A stretch of DNA of 9,569 bases from DATEPR01 sp036503065 (GCA_036503065.1 DASXXM010000333.1:1-9569), one strand, 5' to 3'. Shown: positions 1 to 6,079, numbered from the stretch's first letter. The notes: generated by a model from the letters alone, not told the origin. A program made the numbers and translations.

Positions 1-575
1 GCCTGCCGGTAGGCCGCGTCGAACCGGGCGGCCTGCGCGTTCACGGACGGGTCGTCCGGCTGGTCGGCGCAGGCCAGGTGCGACCAGACCGCGACCACCT
101 CGATCGCGTCGTGCTTCGCGGCCGTGGCGACCAGGTCGGGCCATTCAGCCGCCGAGCAGCCGTTCCTGCTCATGCCGGTGTCGATCTTCAGGTGGACCCT
201 GGCCGGTTTGCCGGCCCGGTCGGCCGCCCGCGCCAACGCCGTCAGTTCGGCGGTCGACGACGCGGCCAGGTCGACGTCGGCCCGGATCCCCGGCGTCCGG
301 TCGGTGTCCGGCAGGTCCAGCCAGGCCAGGACCGGGACGGTCAGCCCGGCGTCCCGCAGCGTCAGCGCCTCGGCCAGCGAGCACGCGCCGAGCCAGCCCG
401 CGCCCGCCTCGACCGCCGCCCTGGCCACCGGAACGGCGCCGTGGCCGTAGCCGTCCGCCTTCACGGCGAGCATCGTGGCGGCACCGGATGCCGCGGCCAG
501 GCCGGCCAGCAGTCGCACGTTGTGCCGGATCGCGTCCAGGTCGACCACGACCTCGGCCCGAACAGGTGTGTGCAC
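1..575 (-). CDS. alr: Alanine racemase, N-terminal part (cut by window edge)
   Basis: PLP-dependent cytoplasmic enzyme interconverting L- and D-alanine; it supplies D-Ala for peptidoglycan. Translating the minus strand from the GTG at 575 gives 191 residues before the window ends, about half of the usual 370-390. The fold-type III barrel begins with AEVVVDLDAIRHNV (residues 7-20). The PLP-binding lysine is Lys39 in the motif AVKADGYGHG (37-46), and KIDTGMSRNG, a conserved racemase segment, follows further on. The GTG at 575 was chosen because it places the family's AEVxVDLDAI motif right after a short leader. An in-frame GTG at 614 would add 13 unconserved residues, and the ATG near 591 is out of frame. 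No good Shine-Dalgarno sequence is visible. In related genomes alr usually lies close downstream of nnr; here 776 bp of accessory sequence separate them. Identity is secure; the exact start is not. Confidence 0.94.
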   Translation of the reverse strand, partial: MHTPVRAEVVVDLDAIRHNVRLLAGLAAASGAATMLAVKADGYGHGAVPVARAAVEAGAGWLGACSLAEALTLRDAGLTVPVLAWLDLPDTDRTPGIRADVDLAASSTAELTALARAADRAGKPARVHLKIDTGMSRNGCSAAEWPDLVATAAKHDAIEVVAVWSHLACADQPDDPSVNAQAARFDAAYRQ

Positions 576-726
576 GGCTCGATGCTGACATACGCCGGTG
601 GACGACCCGGGCACCGGGCGGCCGCCACCGGAGCGCCGGTCGAGTTACCGGAGATCCACTCGCCTTGTCCGCCAAGCACAACGCCACGTTGCCGAACGGC
701 CGACGAACTCGGGCCCACCCCCGTGT

Positions 727-782
727 CCATCCTAGTCGATCTTGGAAGGGCGCACCGCCACTTTCCTCAGACCTGTGGACAA
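727..782 (-). repeat. Bipartite direct repeat, copy A (DnaA-box-like end and -10-like end)
   Basis: Plus-strand reading: CCATCCTAGTCGATCTTG at 727-744, a 28-nt variable middle, then CTGTGGACAA at 773-782. Copy B, about 110 bp to the right, has the same two conserved ends (16 of 18 and 10 of 10 matches) around an unrelated middle of 29 nt. On the minus strand one end reads TTGTCCACA, identical to the DnaA box favoured in Streptomyces. The other end contains TAGGAT (734-729), which fits the actinobacterial -10 pattern TANNNT and points toward alr. A promoter role, with transcription starting near 722, is inference; no good -35 element lies 17-18 nt upstream. Confidence 0.6.
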
Positions 783-835
783 CTACACGGTTCGCCATAT
801 TTTCGCAGCTCAGGGCCCGGGGATCCCCCCATGTT

Positions 836-892
836 CCATTCTAGTTGATCTTGAGTGTTGGCGCGACTCGATTCGCGCGGGGCTGTGGACAA
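836..892 (-). repeat. Bipartite direct repeat, copy B
   Basis: CCATTCTAGTTGATCTTG at 836-853 and CTGTGGACAA at 883-892 flank a 29-nt middle that is unrelated to that of copy A. The minus-strand TAGAAT (843-838) matches the -10 pattern TANNNT better than its counterpart in copy A. The DnaA-box-like end lies within roughly 15-30 bp of where the methyltransferase remnant begins, so this copy may mark an insertion or deletion junction. The pair could be tandem promoters for alr, regulator sites, or members of a dispersed intergenic repeat family. Confidence 0.6.
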
Positions 893-904
893 TTTGGGGT
901 TCGG

Positions 905-1347
905 TCGAGTAGGCGGGTTACCTGACCGGCGCACAGGATACTCCGACGTCATCTTGAATCGGCATGCGCCGTTCGGGCCCGCGGGCGGTTCTCGCAGACC
1001 TGACGCAGGGCGGCTACTTCGTCACGCAACAGTTCGGCGAACGGAACGTGGCGAACATCCGGGCCGCGCTGCGGCAGCCGGCCGGGCGGCCGCCGATCAG
1101 CGGTGCGGACATCACGGCGGCGGGGCTCCGGCGGATCGCGTTTCTGGAATACGACGTGGAATACGTTGTCCGCGATATCGAATCCCTGGTGTTCTGGTTG
1201 ACCGCGCTGGATCTGTGGCACGCAGATCTCCACGGCGCCGCAGCTATCGCCGACGTCACCCGGCTCAACCGAATCCTGCGCGGCAACGTCGATCACCGAG
1301 GATTCGCGACGAACGAGCATCGCTATCTGGCCGTTGCCCAGCGCTGA
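905..1347 (+). pseudogene. Broken class I SAM-dependent methyltransferase (C-terminal remnant, frameshifted)
   Basis: Two adjacent reading frames together resemble the C-terminal half of a class I methyltransferase. In frame 3, about 918-980, the reading LPDRRTGYSDVILNRHAPF matches the usual block with FDxVLNRH after motif II. In frame 1, from about 985, it continues as VLADLTQGGYFVTQQFG, the usual LxPGGxFxTQQ strand-turn, and runs to the stop at 1345-1347 through a C-terminus (NEHRYLAVAQR) typical of the family. The frame change falls between about 975 and 995. The N-terminal SAM-binding Rossmann motif is absent. An ATG at 964 opens 127 codons in frame 1 but has no ribosome-binding site and would start mid-domain. 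I call it a decayed gene, 5'-truncated and frameshifted. The stop lies 4 bp from that of the convergent nnr. Specific substrate unknown; family assignment is by recognition only. Confidence 0.72.
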
Positions 1348-1351
1348 GTGA

Positions 1352-2794
1352 TCACAGGCTGGACGCCATGCGGACCGCTCGGATCGCCTGCGGGATGGCG
1401 TCCAGCAGCCGGGAGGCGGGGATCGGCGCGCCACGGGCGGCCAGGTCGGCGGCCAGTGCGTGCAGGAACGCCGCGCAACCCGCCGCCAGCAACGGTTCCA
1501 GCCCGGCCGCGAGCAGCGCGCCGACCAGCCCGGACAGCACGTCACCCGAGCCGGCCGTGGCCGGCCAGGCGCCGCGAGCCGGGTTGACCAGGGTCTGGCC
1601 GTCCGGCGCGGCGATCACCGTGGTGTGGCCCTTGAGCAGTACCACGGCATTGGTCTGCCGGGCCGCGCGGCGTGCGGCGGCCACCCGGTCCGGTCCGACC
1701 TCGCCGGCCAGCCGGGCGAACTCACCCGCGTGCGGTGTGAGCACGACCGGGGTGCCCGGCTCGCGGGCGTCCCACAGGTCCGGGTGGTTGGCCAGCAGGG
1801 TGATCGCGTCCGCGTCCGCGCACACCGGGACGTCGGCGGCCAGCACGGTCCGCAGCACGTCCCTGGCCGCGCTGCCGGTGCCGAGGCCGGGGCCGACCAC
1901 CCAGGCCTGCACCCGTCCCGCGTCGGCGACCGAGCCGGTGGTGACCGACTCGGGCCAGCGTGCCCGGACCGCGTCGGCCGCGGTGCCGGCGAACCGGACC
2001 ATGCCGGAGGTGGCCAGCACGGCGGAACCCGTGGCGAGTACCGCAGCGCCCGGATAGTTGGCCGAGCCCGCGGCGACGCCCGTGACGCCCTGCGTGTACT
2101 TGTCGTCGTTCGGGCCGGGCACCGGCCAGGCCGCGCCCACGTCGGCCGCGGTGAGCACGTTCAGGTCGGGCTCGCCCAGCTCCGGGGCGAGGCCGATGTC
2201 CACCAGGACCACCCGGCCCGAGTGCACGGCGCCGTCGGACAGCACGTGGCCCGGCTTGCGGGCGCCGAAGGTGACGGTGACGTCGGCACGGACCGCCGGA
2301 CCGGCCACCGCGCCGGTGTCCGGGTCGACCCCGCTGGGCAGGTCAACGGCCAACACCGGCGATGTGATCCTGGCCACCAGGTCGGCGGCGGCCGGGCGCA
2401 GCGGGCCGCGCGCGGACAGGCCGACGATGCCGTCGATGACCAGGTCGGCGGCGGTGATCGCCGCGCCGTCGGTGGTGACCCGGCCACCGGCCCTGCGCAG
2501 CGCGGCAAGACCGGCGGCGTGCGCGCGGTCCGGGTTGAGCAGGACGGCGGTCACGGCGACGCTCCGGCGGCGCAGGAAGGCGCCTGCCCACAGCGCGTCG
2601 CCGCCGTTGTTGCCGGCGCCGACGAGCAGCACGACCCGCGCACCGGCGACCCGGCCCGGCCGCCGCGCCAGCATCGCCGTGGCCTGCACGGCGATGCCGA
2701 ACGCCGCCCTGCGCATCAGAGTGCCATCCGGCGTGCCGGCCAGCAGCCGGTTCTCGGCCTTGCGGATGTGGTCCGTGGTCCAGATGCCGTACAT
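1352..2794 (-). CDS. nnr: Bifunctional NAD(P)H-hydrate epimerase / ADP-dependent NAD(P)H-hydrate dehydratase
   Basis: Cytoplasmic metabolite-repair enzyme: the N-terminal half epimerises R- to S-NAD(P)HX, and the C-terminal half dehydrates S-NAD(P)HX back to NAD(P)H using ADP. It has 480 residues, normal for the fused bacterial YjeF/Nnr protein. The epimerase domain (about 1-215) shows VGAGNNGGD (58-66), DGIVG (121-125) and DLPSGVD (151-157). The ribokinase-like dehydratase domain (about 225-480) shows KYTQGVTGV (232-240), GPGLG (301-305), HAGEF (355-359), LLKG (386-389) and AGSGD (414-418) with the catalytic Asp418. The ATG at 2794 fits the family N-terminus and follows AGGGGAG by 9 nt. That ribosome-binding site overlaps the glmS stop, and the intergenic gap is 14 bp, so nnr is probably co-transcribed with glmS and translationally coupled. 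Nothing essential appears to be missing. Confidence 0.96.
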   Translation of the reverse strand: MYGIWTTDHIRKAENRLLAGTPDGTLMRRAAFGIAVQATAMLARRPGRVAGARVVLLVGAGNNGGDALWAGAFLRRRSVAVTAVLLNPDRAHAAGLAALRRAGGRVTTDGAAITAADLVIDGIVGLSARGPLRPAAADLVARITSPVLAVDLPSGVDPDTGAVAGPAVRADVTVTFGARKPGHVLSDGAVHSGRVVLVDIGLAPELGEPDLNVLTAADVGAAWPVPGPNDDKYTQGVTGVAAGSANYPGAAVLATGSAVLATSGMVRFAGTAADAVRARWPESVTTGSVADAGRVQAWVVGPGLGTGSAARDVLRTVLAADVPVCADADAITLLANHPDLWDAREPGTPVVLTPHAGEFARLAGEVGPDRVAAARRAARQTNAVVLLKGHTTVIAAPDGQTLVNPARGAWPATAGSGDVLSGLVGALLAAGLEPLLAAGCAAFLHALAADLAARGAPIPASRLLDAIPQAIRAVRMASSL

Positions 2795-2803
2795 CCCGTG
2801 GCG

Positions 2804-2810
2804 CTCCCCT
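2804..2810 (-). promoter_or_regulatory. Ribosome-binding site of nnr overlapping the glmS stop codon
   Basis: The minus strand reads AGGGGAG here, 9 nt before the nnr ATG. Its first two bases belong to the TAG that ends glmS (2811-2809). The arrangement supports the chosen nnr start and suggests coupled translation. Confidence 0.75.
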
Positions 2811-4668
2811 ATTCGACCGTGACCGACTTGGCCAGGTTGCGCGGCTTGTCCACGTCGTAGCCGCGGGTCCTGGCGATCTCCGCGGCGAGCACCTGCAGCG
2901 GCACGGTCGACACGAGGGGCTGCAACAGGGTGGGCACGGCCGGCACCTCGATCAGGTGATCGGCGAACGGCCGGACCGTCTCGTCACCCTCCTCGGCGAT
3001 CACGATCGTACGGGCGCCGCGCGCCTGGATCTCGCTGATGTTGGACAGCAGCTTGCCGTGCAGCACGGCACGCCCCTTCGGCGACGGCATCACGATGACC
3101 ACCGGCAGCCCGTCCTCGATCAGCGCGATCGGGCCGTGCTTCAGCTCGCCCGCGGCGAAGCCCTCCGCGTGCATGTAGGCGAGTTCCTTGAGCTTGAGCG
3201 CGCCCTCAAGGGCGACCGGGTAGCCGACGTGCCGGCCGAGGAACAGGACGGCCTTGGCCTCGGCGAGATCGCGGCCCAGCTCGCGGACCCGCTCGATGGT
3301 GCCCAGCACCCGTTCGACGGCGTCGGGCATGGCCTCCAGCTCGGCGAACTCGCGGCCGACCTCGTCCGGGTACTTGGTGCCGCGCGCCTGGGCCAGGGCG
3401 AGGCCGACCAGGTAGTTGGCCACGATCTGGGCCAGGAACGCCTTGGTGGATGCCACGCCGATCTCCGGGCCTGCGTGCGTGTAGAGGACGGCGTCGGACT
3501 CGCGCGGGATCTGCGCGCCGTTGGTGTTGCAGACCGCGAGCACCCTCGCCTTCTGCTCCCGGGCGTGACGGACGGCTTCCAATGTGTCCGCCGTCTCACC
3601 CGACTGGGAGACGGCAACCACGAGCGTGTCCCGGTCCAGCACCGGGTCGCGGTAGCGGAACTCGCTGGCCAGCTCGACCTCGACCGGCAACCGGGTCCAG
3701 TGCTCGATGGCGTACTTGGCGACCAGACCGGAGTGGTAGGCCGAACCGCAGGCGATCACGAAGACCTTGTCCACGTCCCGCAGGTCCTGGTCGGACAGCC
3801 GCTGCTCGTCCAGGATGATCCGGCCCGCGTCGAAGTGGCCGCGCAGCGTGTCGGCCAGCGCCGCGGGCTGCTCCTCGATCTCCTTGAGCATGAAGTAGTC
3901 GTGGCCGCCCTTTTCCGCGGCCGAGAGGTCCCAGTTCACGCGGAAGGGCTTGGCCGTGGCAGGCGCGCCGTGGAAGTCGGTGACGTCGTAACCCGTGCGG
4001 GTGATCACGACGAGCTGGTCCTGGCCGAGCTCGACGGCGTCCCTGGTGTGCTCGATGAACGCGGACACGTCCGACGCGACGAAGTGCTCGCCGTCGCCGA
4101 CCCCGACCACGAGTGGGCTGGACCGACGCGCGGCGACCACCTGATCGGGCTCGTCCGCGTGCGTGACCACGAGCGTGAACGCGCCTTCGAGGCGCCGGCA
4201 CACCGCGCGCACGCTGGCCGGCAGGTCGCCCGCTGTGTCGCCGGTGCGGTAGGCGCGGGAGATCAGGTGGGCGGCGGTCTCGGTGTCGGTGTCGCTGACC
4301 ATCTCGACGCCGTCGGTCTCCAGTTCGCGGCGCAGCGCGACGAAGTTCTCGATGATGCCGTTGTGCACGACAGCGAGCCGGCCCTCGGCGTCCAGATGGG
4401 GATGCGAGTTGCGGTCCACCGGGGCGCCGTGGGTCGCCCAGCGGGTGTGTCCCATGCCGGCGGTGCCGACGAACCCGGCGCGGCCGACCAGGTCCAGTTG
4501 GGCCTCCAGGTTGGCCAGCCTGCCTGCCTTCTTCTCGACGGCGAGCCCGCCGTCGGTGACCACGGCGACACCCGCCGAGTCGTACCCGCGGTACTCGAGC
4601 CGTCGCAGGCCGTCGAGCACGACGTCCAGCGCGGGGCGCTTGCCCACGTAACCCACGATTCCACACAC
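2809..4668 (-). CDS. glmS: Glutamine--fructose-6-phosphate aminotransferase (isomerizing)
   Basis: Converts fructose-6-phosphate and glutamine to glucosamine-6-phosphate, the first committed step toward UDP-GlcNAc. It has 619 residues, normal for the family. The Ntn glutaminase domain begins MCGIVGYVG, so removal of Met exposes the nucleophile Cys2, and shows HTRWATHG (74-81) and HNGIIEN (102-108). The isomerase half has two SIS domains with ACGSAYHSG (306-314), SQSGET (354-359), GVASTKAF (404-411), LKELAYMHAEGF (493-504), GELKHGP (507-513) and the C-terminal DKPRNLAKSVTVE (607-619). The start is a GTG forced by the invariant Cys2. There is no Shine-Dalgarno sequence; a TANNNT box ends 7 nt upstream, so the mRNA is probably leaderless. 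That leaves no room for a glmS ribozyme. Two symmetrical sequences upstream (4696-4713 and 4721-4736) are candidate operators. nnr follows after 14 bp. Confidence 0.98.
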   Translation of the reverse strand: MCGIVGYVGKRPALDVVLDGLRRLEYRGYDSAGVAVVTDGGLAVEKKAGRLANLEAQLDLVGRAGFVGTAGMGHTRWATHGAPVDRNSHPHLDAEGRLAVVHNGIIENFVALRRELETDGVEMVSDTDTETAAHLISRAYRTGDTAGDLPASVRAVCRRLEGAFTLVVTHADEPDQVVAARRSSPLVVGVGDGEHFVASDVSAFIEHTRDAVELGQDQLVVITRTGYDVTDFHGAPATAKPFRVNWDLSAAEKGGHDYFMLKEIEEQPAALADTLRGHFDAGRIILDEQRLSDQDLRDVDKVFVIACGSAYHSGLVAKYAIEHWTRLPVEVELASEFRYRDPVLDRDTLVVAVSQSGETADTLEAVRHAREQKARVLAVCNTNGAQIPRESDAVLYTHAGPEIGVASTKAFLAQIVANYLVGLALAQARGTKYPDEVGREFAELEAMPDAVERVLGTIERVRELGRDLAEAKAVLFLGRHVGYPVALEGALKLKELAYMHAEGFAAGELKHGPIALIEDGLPVVIVMPSPKGRAVLHGKLLSNISEIQARGARTIVIAEEGDETVRPFADHLIEVPAVPTLLQPLVSTVPLQVLAAEIARTRGYDVDKPRNLAKSVTVE

Positions 4669-4675
4669 GGGGCAC

Positions 4676-4681
4676 AGCGTA
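4676..4681 (-). promoter_or_regulatory. Candidate -10 element of a leaderless glmS promoter
   Basis: The minus strand reads TACGCT, fitting the actinobacterial pattern TANNNT. Exactly 7 nt separate it from the GTG of glmS, which would place the transcription start on the start codon. No Shine-Dalgarno sequence lies in this interval, consistent with a leaderless message. No clear -35 hexamer is seen; the 18-bp palindrome occupies that position. Confidence 0.45.
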
Positions 4682-4695
4682 GCTACACCATTGAT

Positions 4696-4713
4696 GTCAC
4701 CCGGCCGGGTGAC
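4696..4713. promoter_or_regulatory. Perfect 18-bp palindrome, candidate operator between glmS and hydrolase
   Basis: GTCACCCGGCCGGGTGAC is identical to its reverse complement. It lies 28-45 bp upstream of the glmS start and so would cover the -35 position of the predicted leaderless promoter. It is about 80-97 bp upstream of the hydrolase start. Position and symmetry suggest a dimeric regulator site; no regulator gene is in the window. Confidence 0.5.
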
Positions 4714-4720
4714 CTGCCGT

Positions 4721-4736
4721 TTTGGTTCAGACCAAT
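4721..4736. promoter_or_regulatory. DasR/NagR-like (dre-like) operator candidate upstream of glmS
   Basis: The core TGGTTCAGACCA (4723-4734) matches 10 of 12 positions of TGGTCTAGACCA, the core of the dre sites bound by the GntR/HutC-family regulator DasR, whose ligands are amino-sugar phosphates such as GlcN-6-P and GlcNAc-6-P. The arms TTGGT and ACCAA form a 14-bp inverted repeat with a 4-nt centre. The site is about 55-66 bp upstream of the glmS start. Only the two central positions deviate. The assignment is by consensus recalled from the literature. Confidence 0.42.
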
Positions 4737-4779
4737 TGTGGTTCGGCCGGCTCGACCGGCTCAGCTGCGGCCGATGGAC

Positions 4780-4785
4780 TACCTT
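4780..4785 (+). promoter_or_regulatory. Candidate -10 element of the hydrolase promoter
   Basis: TACCTT fits TANNNT and ends 8 nt before the ATG at 4794. No Shine-Dalgarno sequence is present between them, so this message is also probably leaderless. No convincing -35 element is seen. Confidence 0.4.
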
Positions 4786-4793
4786 CGGTGCCC

Positions 4794-5609
4794 ATGTCCA
4801 GCACGGCGCGGCAGCTCTTCACGGAACTGAGCAGGCCAGGCCCCCATCCGGTGTTGCGGGGCGAGCTGGCCCTGGTCGGGCTGCCCGGCATCGTGTGCAC
4901 GCCCCGGTCCGGCCTCGGCTTGCCGGCCGTGGTGTTCGGGCACGGGTGGTTGCAGCCGAGTGAGCGGTATCACGGGTTGCTGCGGCACCTGGCGTCGTGG
5001 GGGATCGTCGCGGCCTCGCCGAACACCCAACGCGGGCCGTTGGCGTCGCATCGGCTGTACGCGGGGGATCTGCGTGCCGCTCTGGACGTGTGTGTCGGCG
5101 TGCGGCTGGGTGACGGTTCGATCAGTGTTTCGCCGGACCGGGTCGGGTTGGCAGGCCATTCGACCGGTGGTGGTGCCGCCGTTCTGGCGGCCGCGGACGA
5201 TGCCCGGGTTCGGGCGGTGGCGACCGTCGCCGTGGCCGAGGTTCGGCCGACCGCGGTTTCGGCGGCGGCTCGGTGTGGGATGCCCGGATTGCATCTGGCG
5301 GGTGCGCGGGATCTGATCGCGCCTGCCGCAGGTCACGCCGAGGCCATCGCGCAGGCGTGGGCCGGTCCGGTGACCTTGCGGTCGGTCGCCAAGGCGACCC
5401 ATCTCGGGTTCACAGAAGGCCGGCACTGGAGCCAACTGTTGTTGGACGGCAAGCCGGAGCGGTCGACTCATCGGGTTGCCAATGCCCTGTTGACCGCTTT
5501 CTTCCTGGTCCGGTTGACCGGGGCGGATCGGTATCGGCCGCTGTTGGACGAGAGCATCAAGCGCTGCCCGATCGACTTTCAGCGGTCTCCCGCCCGTCAG
5601 CCGTCCTGA
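4794..5609 (+). CDS. Alpha/beta hydrolase, chlorophyllase/dienelactone-hydrolase-like, substrate unknown
   Basis: Predicted cytoplasmic serine hydrolase of 271 residues with no signal peptide or membrane segment. The expected elements appear in order: oxyanion-region FGHGW (48-52), then SWGIVAASPNTQRG (68-81), nucleophile elbow GHSTGG (121-126) with Ser123, acidic-residue loop AGARDLIAP (169-177) with Asp173, and ATHLGF (201-206) with His203. This layout resembles chlorophyllase, PAF-acetylhydrolase and PET-hydrolase-like families, but the substrate cannot be read from sequence. The ATG at 4794 was chosen because it follows a TANNNT box and begins a plausible soluble N-terminus; an in-frame GTG at 4722 would lie inside the candidate operator. 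The gene is divergent from glmS and overlaps its convergent neighbour by 13 bp. It uses more TTG and GTT codons than glmS. From memory, M. tuberculosis Rv3438 occupies the equivalent place. Confidence 0.88.
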   Translation: MSSTARQLFTELSRPGPHPVLRGELALVGLPGIVCTPRSGLGLPAVVFGHGWLQPSERYHGLLRHLASWGIVAASPNTQRGPLASHRLYAGDLRAALDVCVGVRLGDGSISVSPDRVGLAGHSTGGGAAVLAAADDARVRAVATVAVAEVRPTAVSAAARCGMPGLHLAGARDLIAPAAGHAEAIAQAWAGPVTLRSVAKATHLGFTEGRHWSQLLLDGKPERSTHRVANALLTAFFLVRLTGADRYRPLLDESIKRCPIDFQRSPARQPS

Positions 5610-6064
5610 AGCCAGGACTGGGACGAATAGTCGTCATCGTCGTCAACCCGATGCCGCGGCTGGCGACGAACCACCGGCGGCGCCGGATCCGGATCGGGCG
5701 GCGTGAACCAGGACTGCCGCGGCGCAGGCTGGGCCGGCTCGACGAGGTCCTCCGGAGTACCGAACGGCGGTGTCCGCTGATCCGGATCGGGCACCGCAAC
5801 CTCCGAGACGGAGACCAGTTCGTCGCCGTCGGTCGGGGGCTCGTCGTGGCCGAAGCGCATTTCGGGGGTTGCCTTGCGGTCCTGGGCGCGGCGGCGCATG
5901 GCGTTGATCCGGTTCACCCAACGCTCGCCGACGGCCTTGGTGGCCTCGGTCGCCTGACGATCGGCCTCAGCGGCCTTGGTCGTCGCCAGGTCGACCCGTT
6001 CCTGGCTCTCGCGGACCGCTGCTTCCGACGAACGCCTTGCCGCCGCGACGATGTCCTCGTACAT
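5597..6064 (-). CDS. Hypothetical charged coiled-coil protein of the ESX-type cassette (155 aa)
   Basis: No family recognised. Residues 1-65 are Ala/Glu/Arg-rich and should form one long amphipathic helix or coiled coil. Residues 66-155 are Pro/Asp-rich and look disordered, ending in a run of five Asp (141-145) and SSQSWLQDG. The tripeptide QSW occurs twice, at 117-119 and 149-151, each time followed by a hydrophobic residue and then Asp or Pro/Asp, suggesting a short linear motif. No signal peptide or membrane segment is seen. The ATG at 6064 follows a GGGGTGGGG purine tract by 1 nt and lies 15 bp after the stop of the 840-aa gene, so it is the third gene of that operon. Its end overlaps the convergent hydrolase by 13 bp. 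Base composition and codon use are ordinary for the window, so it is likely a real gene. Function unknown; an accessory to the two upstream gene products is inference. Confidence 0.8.
   Translation of the reverse strand: MYEDIVAAARRSSEAAVRESQERVDLATTKAAEADRQATEATKAVGERWVNRINAMRRRAQDRKATPEMRFGHDEPPTDGDELVSVSEVAVPDPDQRTPPFGTPEDLVEPAQPAPRQSWFTPPDPDPAPPVVRRQPRHRVDDDDDYSSQSWLQDG
5603..5618. terminator. Small hairpin at the convergent gene ends, possible bidirectional terminator
   Basis: GTCCTG-AAGC-CAGGAC forms a 6-bp stem with a 4-nt loop. It overlaps the hydrolase stop codon and the last codons of the minus-strand 155-aa gene. No T-tract follows on either strand, so a terminator role is uncertain. 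Confidence 0.25.
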
Positions 6065-6079
6065 TCCCCACCCCGATTG

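Larger units (their letters stand above)
576..904. other. Gene-free stretch upstream of alr
   Basis: I find no convincing protein in this interval of about 330 bp on either strand; the open frames crossing it show no family signature. It holds two diverged copies of a bipartite repeat (727-782 and 836-892), a small inverted repeat CAACG-CCA-CGTTG (679-691), a GGGGATCCCC palindrome (819-828), and an inverted repeat GCGCGA-N6-TCGCGC (861-878). It is somewhat more AT-rich than its surroundings around 730-960. It probably contains the alr promoter and a recombination scar next to the broken methyltransferase gene. Confidence 0.7.

Noticed and set aside
461..730. Minus-strand 89-codon frame starting at 730, overlapping alr
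   Set aside because: It runs out of frame into alr, shows no motif, and its ATG is part of repeat copy A.
727..892. Chromosomal or plasmid replication origin based on two TTGTCCACA boxes
   Set aside because: Only two boxes, no dnaA/dnaN/parAB genes or AT-rich unwinding region; treated as repeat or regulatory elements.
964..1347. Intact small gene of 127 codons from the ATG at 964
   Set aside because: It starts in the middle of a methyltransferase domain, has no ribosome-binding site, and the preceding part of the same domain lies in another frame upstream; treated as a pseudogene.
1460..2860. Long open frame on the plus strand opposite nnr (466 codons)
   Set aside because: Arg/Gly/Ala-rich translation with no family signature; it is the antisense shadow of nnr in high-GC DNA.
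4669..4793. glmS ribozyme or leader riboswitch
   Set aside because: The predicted message is leaderless and the known glmS ribozyme is restricted to Firmicutes and relatives; no matching fold is apparent.
2956..4830. 624-codon open frame on the plus strand opposite glmS
   Set aside because: Fully antisense to a certain glmS, composition typical of GC shadow frames, and no recognisable motif.
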